A stretch of DNA of 64,000 nt, taken from the NCBI GenBank assembly GCA_965198045.1, contig CBDAOL010000011.1:310001-374000 (forward strand). The letters are read 5' to 3'. The position numbers and the translations under genes are program-made. The notes beneath the pieces were generated by a model. The model saw only the letters and a list, made by a program, of their open reading frames with translations, was not told the origin of the DNA and made no database searches. The stretch's first letter is position 1, and the number at the start of each line of letters is the position of its first letter. Origin of the DNA: CBDDEC01 sp965198045 (GTDB lineage: Bacteria > Chloroflexota > Dehalococcoidia > UBA2979). Positions 51,320 through 58,378 of this stretch are shown here, piece by piece.

Positions 51320-51370
51320 ACTTTGTGTACATCGTACGTAAAGTCACTTTGCGTCAACCTTACGCAAACT
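51320..51370 (-). promoter_or_regulatory. Two tandem 25-bp palindromic operators upstream of nadA
   Basis: Site 1 (51320-51344) has half-sites ACTTTGTGTAC and GTACGTAAAGT around ATC. Site 2 (51346-51370) has half-sites ACTTTGCGT and ACGCAAACT around seven bases. Both are 25 bp, nearly perfect palindromes, and share ACTTTGnGT and TACGnAAAnT; their centres are 26 bp apart. On the nadA strand TTGACG, a good -35, lies within site 2, so a bound protein would block RNA polymerase. The regulator is probably the NrtR-type protein encoded at 54755-55405. Confidence 0.75.
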
Positions 51371-51456
51371 CCTCCGGGGTGTCAACGCGGCGCGGATCGT
51401 CGGCCGGCGCGTTACGATCGAGGTCCCTCAGCGGGGTAGACGGGTCCGACTCTCTC

Positions 51457-52239
51457 TTGCTTCGCTACATCATTCTTGCAGCCGCGGCGCTGCTCGCCCT
51501 CGGCGCCGCGTCCGCGTACGCGGACGAGCCCACGCTGGAGGTGAGTTCGCCCCACTCGCTCTGCACCGATCCACTGACCTTCCGCGGCAGCGGCTACGAG
51601 CCGGGGGAAACGATCGCAGTGGGGATCCCTGGCATGGCCGAGATGACGTTCCTCGTGGCGACTGATGTGGCTGAGGATGGCACATTCGAGGTGACTCTGA
51701 CGCTGGGGAATCACGGCGCTCACTGCACTGCGGGCGCAGAGTTGCTGTTCTTTGCCTACCGCGGTGTCGACCAACTGGAGGAACGACCGCTTGCCTCCGC
51801 CGTGCACTCCACCGCCACTCCGTGGCGGCTGAGTCTGGAATCGTGTGAGCCGCTGGTGGTCGACGGACGCGGTCTTCCTCCCGGCCGGCGCTTCGTGTTG
51901 CTGGGCGGCGACGACGCGCCGTTCGCCCACGACTTCGCGATCGTCGATCAGTCGAACTCGGACGCCGACGGCCGCATCCGATTCGAGGTGGATCAGTTCG
52001 GCGTCTCGTCATTTTGCAGGTACGGAGCCCTCTTTGTGAGGTTCTATCAGCAGACTCCGTCGGACCCGTCTGTCGAAGCGCGCATCTCGCTCCCCTCGGG
52101 CGTACAGCGCGCACCGCCGCTGCCGGCCGACACCGGCGCTGGCGTAGCGCAGCCCTCGAGCGGTGGCGTCGCGCTGCCGGTGGCGGCAGCGCTGCTCGCG
52201 CTGGCAGTGCCGCTGGTGCGCACGGGGCGGCGGACGTGA
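51457..52239 (+). CDS. Secreted protein with C-terminal membrane anchor
   Basis: A 260-residue exported protein. It opens with a signal peptide (LLRYIILAAAALLALGAASAYA) and a two-part beta-rich body with conserved-looking Cys residues (SLCTDPLTFRGSGY and SLESCEPLVVDGRGLP), each followed by a G-x-P-G turn, suggesting two related Ig-like domains. The end has LPADTGAG, a Ser/Gly spacer, a transmembrane helix and RTGRRT. The start is a TTG at 51457 (GGGGTAGACGGG upstream), which is uncertain. Its stop overlaps the next gene (TGATG). Function unknown. Confidence 0.65.
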   Translation: MLRYIILAAAALLALGAASAYADEPTLEVSSPHSLCTDPLTFRGSGYEPGETIAVGIPGMAEMTFLVATDVAEDGTFEVTLTLGNHGAHCTAGAELLFFAYRGVDQLEERPLASAVHSTATPWRLSLESCEPLVVDGRGLPPGRRFVLLGGDDAPFAHDFAIVDQSNSDADGRIRFEVDQFGVSSFCRYGALFVRFYQQTPSDPSVEARISLPSGVQRAPPLPADTGAGVAQPSSGGVALPVAAALLALAVPLVRTGRRT

Positions 52240-52805
52240 TGCGTGGTGTTGTGCCGGGAGCCTTGGCGGCCACAGCGGCGCTGCTCGCCATCTCGTGCTC
52301 AGGAACGGGAGCACCAAACGCCGATACGGATCCGTCCCCGCCGAGAGGGCAGCCGGCAACTGACGTCGTTACGGCACTGTTGGGGTCGGATCCGGAGGCG
52401 TTCAGGCAGCTCGTGGGCCTCGTTTCGATTCCTTGTTCAGGGCCGACCCCCACGCCCGATCAGCCTCGCTGTCCCGCTGGGACGGCCACGGACACGCCCA
52501 TCGGAGCACTCATGTTCTCGACCTGCTCGGGCGAATGGCTCGCGGGAGCGGCCCTGGATGAAACCATCACGAGAGTCCTCAGTCGGACATATTGGCTGAC
52601 CGCCATATTCGAGCCATCCTCGGAGTACTTCCCCGCCGGGCGATCTCGTTGTGGTGTTCGGGCACGAAGCTTCGTCCCCCCGACGGATGTTCCCGGAATT
52701 CCTGGCCGTTGTCTCGACGAAGGCAAGGTGACTGGGATCAGCGAGTGGTGCAATGGGCCGCTGATCGAGGCAGGCGCGCAGGTGCTACCTGGGCCGGCGC
52801 AGTGA
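52239..52805 (+). CDS. Lipoprotein of a Cys-rich family (paralogue A)
   Basis: A 188-residue lipoprotein: hydrophobic signal (GALAATAALLAI) and lipobox LAISC with Cys at about residue 20. The body holds the pattern C-x11-CP-x16-C-SGEW. The same pattern with shorter spacing occurs in the two lipoprotein-like genes at 56.9-58.2 kb, so the three are paralogues. Extra Cys pairs in the C-terminal half may form disulfides outside the cell. No known domain is recognised. Confidence 0.68.
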   Translation: MRGVVPGALAATAALLAISCSGTGAPNADTDPSPPRGQPATDVVTALLGSDPEAFRQLVGLVSIPCSGPTPTPDQPRCPAGTATDTPIGALMFSTCSGEWLAGAALDETITRVLSRTYWLTAIFEPSSEYFPAGRSRCGVRARSFVPPTDVPGIPGRCLDEGKVTGISEWCNGPLIEAGAQVLPGPAQ

Positions 52806-52891
52806 CCCCTGCCCAATCGGACGGGTGACACCTCGGACGTGGCGCGGGACCATCGAGGTGGCAGCGAGGCGGGCGAGGAGAGGGCGGGGCG

Positions 52892-53263
52892 ATGGCTGAT
52901 GTGACCGGGGTGTATGAGGTGGCGATTCCCGTCGCGGACATGGAGCGCGCGGAGGCGTTCTACATCGGCACGCTGGGCCTCGAGGTGGGGATCCGCGCGA
53001 CCGAGGGGCGGAACTGGACGTTCCTGCGCGCGGGCGGGCAGTCCGGGATGCTCGTGTTGCAGGAGACGGCGGACGAGTTCCCCTCGACGCACTACGCCTT
53101 CCGCGTTGAGCCCGGAAACATGGACGCAGCGGTGGCGCGCCTGCGCGGAGCGGGCGTCGAGGTCTCCGAGCCCGTGCGGCATGACTGGATGCCGGCGCTC
53201 TCCGCCTACTTCAGCGACCCGGACGGCCACGACCTGGAGTACTGCGCACCCCTCGAGGAGTAG
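52892..53263 (+). CDS. VOC-family (glyoxalase/dioxygenase-like) protein
   Basis: A 123-residue protein with the beta-alpha-beta-beta-beta repeat of the vicinal oxygen chelate fold: YEVAIPVADMERAEAFYIGTLGLEV in the first unit, HYAFRVEPGNMDAAVARLRGAGVEV and YFSDPDGHDLEYC in the second. The late Glu of LEYC is a typical metal ligand; the first metal-ligand His is not present in the first strand. The family covers glyoxalase I, dioxygenases and antibiotic resistance proteins. The specific activity is unknown. Confidence 0.82.
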   Translation: MADVTGVYEVAIPVADMERAEAFYIGTLGLEVGIRATEGRNWTFLRAGGQSGMLVLQETADEFPSTHYAFRVEPGNMDAAVARLRGAGVEVSEPVRHDWMPALSAYFSDPDGHDLEYCAPLEE

Positions 53264-53352
53264 CCGCCCACCAGAGCGAGGATTGCACAGGACCGCGACG
53301 ACGCCCTCGCCGTAGCCTGACGGCCTAGCTGCGGGCATGGCAGGAGGGTCCA

Positions 53353-53826
53353 CTGCGCTCGCGCGACTCCGATCTCGTTCTTGGCGCGCTGTTGATGGTC
53401 GCCGCGGGCTTTGCCGCTGGCGTCGTGTTCGCGCGACCGCTCGACGATCTCCTGGGCGATCAAGTCAATGTGCTGCGGAACGCCACGCTGGCGGTCGCGA
53501 TGGTCGTGACCGTCCTGGTCGTCTTCGACATCGCGAGCCGGGTGTCAGGCGGGCGGTTCTTGGTGCTGGCGGTGCTGGTGATTGTGCCGGCGCTGGTGCT
53601 CGCGATCATCGACCCCTTCTGGACGCGCGACGACCTGAACGAACTGCTCAACTTCTACTGGACGGGTGCGGTCCTCGGCGGGCTGGTCGGCCTCGTCGGT
53701 GGCCTCGGCGAGCGCATGCTGCGTCGAGGCTTTGCACTGGCCGCGGTGTGGGTGCTCCTGGCAATCGTGTTCGCCGTCGGCTTCGCCGAGAGCGACGCGT
53801 TCGAGGTGCCGTTCTACGTCATCTAG
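53353..53826 (+). CDS. Small membrane protein, probable CTG start
   Basis: A 157-residue protein with about four transmembrane helices (GALLMVAAGFAAGVVFA, LAVAMVVTVLVVFDIA, FLVLAVLVIVPALVLAII and two later ones). The first ATG/TTG of the frame lies inside the first helix. A CTG at 53353 gives a short polar N-terminus (RSRDSDLVLG), and AGGAGGG ends four bases before it, the strongest ribosome-binding site nearby. No family recognised. It converges with the LLM oxidoreductase gene. Confidence 0.55.
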   Translation: MRSRDSDLVLGALLMVAAGFAAGVVFARPLDDLLGDQVNVLRNATLAVAMVVTVLVVFDIASRVSGGRFLVLAVLVIVPALVLAIIDPFWTRDDLNELLNFYWTGAVLGGLVGLVGGLGERMLRRGFALAAVWVLLAIVFAVGFAESDAFEVPFYVI

Positions 53827-54758
53827 CTGTCGGCGCCCATCAGGCGAGCCTCGAGTTGCGGCGCGACCTCGGTCGCTATGCGGGTGAGCTGTGAGAGGCG
53901 GTCGCCGCCGGCGAAGACGAGGTTGATGTGCCGCACGCCGGCGTCGAGGTAGGCGCCGAGCCGGTCGAGCCACATCGTGGTGTCGCCGTAGACGGTGTAT
54001 TGCTCGAAGCGATCGAAGGGGGTGCCGTAGGTCGACTCAATGCGTTCGGCGATGGTGGGCAGCGCGACTGCGAGGTCATCGTCGAACATGCACCAGAGCT
54101 GCAAGGCCGGTGTGATCTTGGAGGGGTCGCGGTCGAGCGCCTCCGCTCGCGAGCGCACATGGGCCCAGCCCTCGGCAAAGCGCTCCGGCGTGATCACGAA
54201 CGGCACCCAGGCGTCGCCGAAGCGGGCCGCCCGCCGCTGTGCGGGCGCCGAGCGGCCGCCGACCCAGATTGGGATCCGCGGCTCGGGCACGACATCGAGG
54301 ACGGCGCCGTCGAGCTGCACGTGCTCACCGGCGATCGTGGTCGGTTCGCCGGACCAGAGCGCCTCGAGCGCCGCGAGCGTTTCGTCGAGCGCGGCGCCTC
54401 GGCGGTCGAGCGCTACGCCCGAGGCGGCAAACTCCGGCTCGTACTCACCGCCGACGCCCACGCCGAGGCGGAAGCGACCGCCCGACAGCCACTGCAGCGA
54501 GGCGGTTTGCTTCGCCAGTGGCGCGGCCCTTCGCAGGGCGGCGAGCAGGATGCCGCTGCCGAGGCCGACGCGCTCGGTCGCGGTGGCGGCGCCGGCCAGG
54601 AGGGTCATCGCGTCAGGCCAGAAGACGGGCCAGAGCACGTGGTCGCCAATCCAGACGGAGTCGTAGCCCATCGCCTCGGCGGTCCGGACGCCGGCGAGGA
54701 ACTCCTCGGGTGTCGCGCCGCCGGGCAGGACGCCGAGGGTCAGCCGGTGGTCACTCAC
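53823..54758 (-). CDS. Luciferase-like (LLM) flavin/F420-dependent oxidoreductase
   Basis: A 311-residue TIM barrel of the bacterial luciferase superfamily. GYDSVWIGDHVLWPVFW, ERVGLGSGILLA, FRLGVGVGGEYEPEF and the C-terminal VRHINLVFAGGDRLSQL follow the family pattern. They use FMNH2 or F420H2; the cofactor cannot be decided. It starts at a GTG overlapping the nrtR stop (GTGA), third gene of miaB-nrtR-LLM. The abundance of this family fits Chloroflexota. Confidence 0.85.
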   Translation of the reverse strand: MSDHRLTLGVLPGGATPEEFLAGVRTAEAMGYDSVWIGDHVLWPVFWPDAMTLLAGAATATERVGLGSGILLAALRRAAPLAKQTASLQWLSGGRFRLGVGVGGEYEPEFAASGVALDRRGAALDETLAALEALWSGEPTTIAGEHVQLDGAVLDVVPEPRIPIWVGGRSAPAQRRAARFGDAWVPFVITPERFAEGWAHVRSRAEALDRDPSKITPALQLWCMFDDDLAVALPTIAERIESTYGTPFDRFEQYTVYGDTTMWLDRLGAYLDAGVRHINLVFAGGDRLSQLTRIATEVAPQLEARLMGADS

Positions 54759-55405
54759 AGCACTACCGGCTCGCGCGAGGCGAAGCGGTAGAGCAGCGCC
54801 GGGCGGTGCGCGCCCTCACGGCGGTGCTCCTCCGTCGCCTCGATCAGCCCGGTCGAGAGCATGCGCTTGCGGAAATTGCGGCGGTCGAGCGAGCGCCCGA
54901 GGATCGCCTCGTACGTCGTTTGCAGCTCGCGCAGGGTGAACTGCGCGGGCACCAGCCCGTAGGCGATGTTCGTGTAGTCGAGCTTGGCGCCGACGCGGTC
55001 CACAGCCTGCTGGATTACGCGGTTGTTGTCGAAGGCCAGCCGTGGCATCGAATCGACCGCGTACCACGCCGGCTGCCACTCCTCCTCGTCGCGCAGGCGC
55101 ACCGCGGCCGCCTCGACGAGCGCGAAGTAGGCGACGGCGACCGAGGGCTGCGTCGCGTCGAGACCAGACGTGGTGAAGAGCTGTTCGAGGTAGAGATCGG
55201 CCGCGCCCGTCTCCTCGACGAGCTTGCGCGCGGCGGTGTCGTCGAGCGAGGTCTCGCCGTCCCAGAGTCCGCCCGGCAGCGCCCAGAGACCGCGGTCGGG
55301 CGCGGCAGCGCGGCGTACGAGGAGCACGTGCAGCGCTCCGTCGCGGATGGCGAAGATGACGACGATGGTCGCGACGAGCGGGGTCGCGCTGGCGGGCGGG
55401 GGCAT
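54755..55405 (-). CDS. nrtR: NrtR-type transcriptional regulator (Nudix domain plus winged helix)
   Basis: A 216-residue protein with a Nudix domain and a DNA-binding C-terminus. The Nudix box region is GGLWDGETSLDDTAARKLVEETG (shown in part: DDTAARKLVEETG); the consensus GX5EX7REUXEEXGU has Lys where Arg is catalytic, as in NrtR proteins that only bind ADP-ribose. The C-terminal winged helix reads FTLRELQTTYEAILG, then RRNFRKRML, GLIEATEE and HRPALLYRF. NrtR represses NAD synthesis or salvage genes until ADP-ribose binds. The nadA operators are 3.5 kb away. Start: ATG at 55403-55405. Confidence 0.9.
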   Translation of the reverse strand: MPPPASATPLVATIVVIFAIRDGALHVLLVRRAAAPDRGLWALPGGLWDGETSLDDTAARKLVEETGAADLYLEQLFTTSGLDATQPSVAVAYFALVEAAAVRLRDEEEWQPAWYAVDSMPRLAFDNNRVIQQAVDRVGAKLDYTNIAYGLVPAQFTLRELQTTYEAILGRSLDRRNFRKRMLSTGLIEATEEHRREGAHRPALLYRFASREPVVL

Positions 55406-55407
55406 CG

Positions 55408-56742
55408 CTAGACCACCGCGAGCGTGTGCGCGCCCGCGAGGCGACCCTTCAGCGACCACGACGACACCTCGTCGATCGTGACGTCCAGGAGGTTGCCGAC
55501 GAGCCCCGTGGCGTTGAAGTGCACGAGCTGCCCACGCCGCGTGCGTCCCGTCGAGCGTCCGTCCTCCTCGCGTTCGACCAGGACCTCGACGGTGGAGCCC
55601 AGCACGGCACGGTTGATGCGCTCAGAGGACGCGGCGTGCAACGCCTCGATGACCTGAAGCCGCTCCATCTTCACCTCCCGCGGCACGTCGTCTGCGAGCT
55701 GGCGGTCGGCGTAGGTGCCGGGGCGGGGCGAATAGGCCGCAACGTGGATCGTGTCGAACTGGATGCGCTCGAGGAGTTCGACCGTCGCCCGGAACTCCTC
55801 GGCGGTCTCGCCGGGGCAGCCGACGATCACGTCCGTGACGATGGCGGCGTCCGGCATGCGCGAACGGATGCGGTCCACCCGGTCCTCGAAGTCGGCGACG
55901 GTGTAGCCGCGGCGCATGCGCTCCAGCATGGACTCAGCGCCAGACTGCACCGGGATGTTGAAGTGCTCGCAGACCTTCGGCTGGTCGGCGACGGCGTCGA
56001 TGATGCGGTCGGTCATGTCCTTCGGGTAGCTGGTCAGGAACCGCACACGCTCCAGCCCCGCGATGCCGTCGAGGCCCTCGAAGAGCGTCGCCAGGTCGGG
56101 CCGCTCGCCGTCCACCTCAAGGTCGTGGCCGTAGGCCTCGACGGTCTGGCCGAGCAGCGTCAACTCGCGCACGCCCTCGGCAGCGAGGAAGCGCGACTCC
56201 GCGAGGATTTCGACGACCGGCCGCGAGCGCTCGCGGCCGCGGCGCAGCGGAACGATGCAGTAGGTGCAGAACTTGTCGCAGCCGTGGATCACCGGGACGT
56301 AGGCGGTCGGCCCGCTGGGCCGGGCGAACGTCGCGGTCATTCCGTCGCCGAGCAGGCCCTCGAGCGCACCGAGTTCGCCCTCGGACACGTCGCGCTGCGC
56401 GGACGCCAGCTCCAGGATGGGGTCGAACTCCTGCGGGCGCGCCCAGGCGTCGACGTAGGGGAAGCGCCGCTCGAGGTCGTCCGTCTTCGGTCCGACCATG
56501 CAGCCCATCACCGCGATCTTGAACGCTCGCCCGGCCTCGCGACGCTTGCGCAGCCTGCCCAGGCGCGAAGCGGCGCGGTCCTCGGCGTGTTGCCGCACCG
56601 AGCAGGTGTTGATGACCACGAGGTCCGCGTCCTCGTCGGTGGGCCGAGCAGTGTAGCCGAGGAGATCGAGCCCGGCGGCCAGCTTCGCCGAGTCGGCCTG
56701 GTTCATCTGACAGCCCAGGGTCCAGATGTGGTAGCTGGCCAT
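55408..56742 (-). CDS. miaB: tRNA-2-methylthio-N6-dimethylallyladenosine synthase
   Basis: A 444-residue radical SAM methylthiotransferase that modifies A37 of tRNAs reading U. The N-terminal UPF0004 domain has LGCQMNQADS, VINTCSVRQHAEDRA and VMGCMVG with the three cluster Cys. The radical SAM domain has GCDKFCTYCIVPLRRG, and FNIPVQSGAESMLERMRRGY. The TRAM domain closes it. It is followed by nrtR with 2 bases between. The tRNA-Ser gene lies just upstream. Confidence 0.94.
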   Translation of the reverse strand: MASYHIWTLGCQMNQADSAKLAAGLDLLGYTARPTDEDADLVVINTCSVRQHAEDRAASRLGRLRKRREAGRAFKIAVMGCMVGPKTDDLERRFPYVDAWARPQEFDPILELASAQRDVSEGELGALEGLLGDGMTATFARPSGPTAYVPVIHGCDKFCTYCIVPLRRGRERSRPVVEILAESRFLAAEGVRELTLLGQTVEAYGHDLEVDGERPDLATLFEGLDGIAGLERVRFLTSYPKDMTDRIIDAVADQPKVCEHFNIPVQSGAESMLERMRRGYTVADFEDRVDRIRSRMPDAAIVTDVIVGCPGETAEEFRATVELLERIQFDTIHVAAYSPRPGTYADRQLADDVPREVKMERLQVIEALHAASSERINRAVLGSTVEVLVEREEDGRSTGRTRRGQLVHFNATGLVGNLLDVTIDEVSSWSLKGRLAGAHTLAVV

Positions 56743-56801
56743 GTCTCCCTCGAGGTCGCTGCTCCCTCGGGGTCACTGTGGCCCTCGATGGGTGCGTTTG
56801 A

Positions 56802-56892
56802 TGGCGGAGGGGGTGGGATTCGAACCCACGATCCCCGTTACAGGGATAAGCGCTTAGCAGGCGCCCGCACTAGGCCACTATGCGACCCCTCC
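56802..56892 (-). tRNA. tRNA-Ser (anticodon GCU)
   Basis: A full class II tRNA reads on the minus strand: acceptor GGAGGGG pairing with CCCCTCC, discriminator G, encoded CCA (56802-56804). The anticodon stem GGCGC/GCGCT (one G-U) carries loop CTGCTAA with anticodon GCT, read as Ser AGC/AGU. The long variable arm ATCCC-n6-GGGGAT is the hallmark of tRNA-Ser. T-arm GTGGG TTCGAAT CCCAC. No intron. Confidence 0.97.
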
Positions 56893-56946
56893 GAGAGCCA
56901 TGGTACCGGGCGTGGGGAGCGGGGGCGACGGTCGACGGGCGGCGGT

Positions 56947-57438
56947 TCAGGGGATGGGCGACAGCGGTGGGAGCAGCCACTCGTGGCCAGTCCCCAGCTC
57001 TCCGAGCGGCTCGTTACCCTCGGCGCACCCGAACCGGACCGACGACACGCGCCCATCGGAGGAGAGCTCAAGCGAGCGAGCTCTGCCGTCCGGGAACGCG
57101 AATTCGATCTTGTAGGCGAGGAACCGAGCGTTGTCATCGACGGGCCCCGCGACCGAGTGCAGCCTGAGCGGCCCTAGTATCGGGACACCGAAGTACGGTC
57201 CGCGAGGCTGGGTGAGGAAGTCCAGGAGGGTCTGTTGGAGGTTGTCCGCGGTCGCCCACTCTCCGTGGCAGCGACTGAAATTGAAGGCGTCGAAGGAGGT
57301 GCCTTCGTCCGCCGACGGGCAAGGGAACGCGTACGGCGCCTGGTCGAGGCACTCGACGCGGCGGAGCGAGGCGAGGGCGGTCAGCCCTGTGTCATCCCGC
57401 GCGTGGACGAGTTCCAGGACGCGATCCACCGCTGCCAC
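56947..57438 (-). CDS. Cys-rich lipoprotein-family domain without signal peptide (paralogue C)
   Basis: A 163-residue frame starting at a GTG. It is homologous to the preceding gene (paralogue B): ALASLRRVECLDQ matches LAVLRRQSCHSEN, and both have C-x9-CP-x14/15-C-HG. No signal peptide or lipobox is present. Its frame is the same as that of paralogue B, separated from it by a TAG and 17 codons that themselves look homologous (YYPADARSGVAAVDRV against GYPDTQRTGVPPVDRL). It may be a domain cut off by a nonsense mutation rather than an independent gene. Confidence 0.5.
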   Translation of the reverse strand: MAAVDRVLELVHARDDTGLTALASLRRVECLDQAPYAFPCPSADEGTSFDAFNFSRCHGEWATADNLQQTLLDFLTQPRGPYFGVPILGPLRLHSVAGPVDDNARFLAYKIEFAFPDGRARSLELSSDGRVSSVRFGCAEGNEPLGELGTGHEWLLPPLSPIP

Positions 57439-57489
57439 GCCGCTCCGAGCGTCAGCCGGGTAGTAGCGAAGTCCACGAGGGGGAAGGAT

Positions 57490-58230
57490 CTAGCCTCCGT
57501 CGGCGACGGAGCCAAGCGCGGGCGGCAGTGGGCCACACCCCCTTCCGAGGGTGAGGATGCCTCCCCGTTCGTCGAGGCGGAACCAGAGCGAGTCGCCGCG
57601 TACATCGACGAATCGCACGAGGAAGCCACCCTCCGGAACGACTTCGCGATGCGGTGGGATGGCATGGACCGAGTGAAGAGTCAGCCCACGGACATCGGGC
57701 TGATCGACATTGAGCAACGTCGCGAAGACGCGGGGCAGGTCCGACGCTGGCGAGAAGTTGCCGTGACACGAAGCCGTCGTGAACAGCGGTTCCGTGAACT
57801 CGCCGCCGTCCGGGCACCGGGGGAGGTAGTCGTTCTCGCTGTGACATGACTGTCGCCGTAGAACCGCGAGGTCGACGAGCGCGTCAACCTCGAGCGTGAT
57901 CGCGGCATCGATCAGTCGGTCGACCGGCGGTACGCCCGTCCGCTGAGTGTCCGGGTAGCCCTCGACGACGAACCGCGCGTCCACGGCGGGAGGCTGGGGA
58001 TCAGACGCGTCGGTCGGTGGCGAGGCCGGCGGGGTCGGCGTGGGATCGGGTGTCGCAGTTGACGGCGGGGGCGTGGCTCCCGCAGGAGGGGTAATCGTTG
58101 CCGGAGTGGGTTGCGCCGAGTCTGGAGTGGGGGCTGTTGGCCCCTCGCGGTCCCCAGAGGAGCACCCGATGGCAAGCACGGCAGAGACCGCAGCGACGAT
58201 AGCGAGTTGGTGGACCCTGAACCCGGACAT
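57490..58230 (-). CDS. Lipoprotein of a Cys-rich family (paralogue B)
   Basis: A 246-residue lipoprotein with signal LAIVAAVSAVLAIGC (lipobox LAIGC, Cys at about residue 23). A 55-residue Thr/Pro/Ala-rich linker of bacterial cell-surface type follows. The folded part starts at about residue 83 and has C-x9-CP-x14-C-HGNF. The next homologous domain follows in the same frame after its TAG stop (57490-57492). An IS element lies only 42 bases upstream of its ATG and may have separated it from its promoter. Confidence 0.7.
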   Translation of the reverse strand: MSGFRVHQLAIVAAVSAVLAIGCSSGDREGPTAPTPDSAQPTPATITPPAGATPPPSTATPDPTPTPPASPPTDASDPQPPAVDARFVVEGYPDTQRTGVPPVDRLIDAAITLEVDALVDLAVLRRQSCHSENDYLPRCPDGGEFTEPLFTTASCHGNFSPASDLPRVFATLLNVDQPDVRGLTLHSVHAIPPHREVVPEGGFLVRFVDVRGDSLWFRLDERGGILTLGRGCGPLPPALGSVADGG

Positions 58231-58271
58231 GCACTTAGCCTACGGACCTTCTGAGCCGGTGAGCTGGTGAG

Positions 58272-58288
58272 TAGCTGAGGCTGTCGCA
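58272..58288 (+). repeat. Left terminal inverted repeat of the IS element
   Basis: TAGCTGAGGCTGTCGCA, perfectly complementary to the right end at 59836-59852. It lies 90 bases beyond the 3' end of the transposase gene. Confidence 0.9.
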
Positions 58289-58378
58289 TGGAGTGGCGTG
58301 GGCGGAGCGCCACGAGGGCCAAGAGGTCAGCCGGTCGGTTGTCGGGGCGGAGTAGCCGCCTCTCACAGGGCAGCGGCG

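Noticed and set aside
52117..52143. LPXTG sortase signal in the anchored protein at 51.5-52.2 kb
   Set aside because: The sequence is LPADTG, one residue too long for the LPXTG motif, and no sortase gene is in the window. Called a plain C-terminal anchor.
56885..56935. Prophage or island attachment site at tRNA-Ser
   Set aside because: Integrases use the 3' part of tRNA genes. The 20-bp repeat is upstream of the 5' end, and no integrase gene exists in the window.
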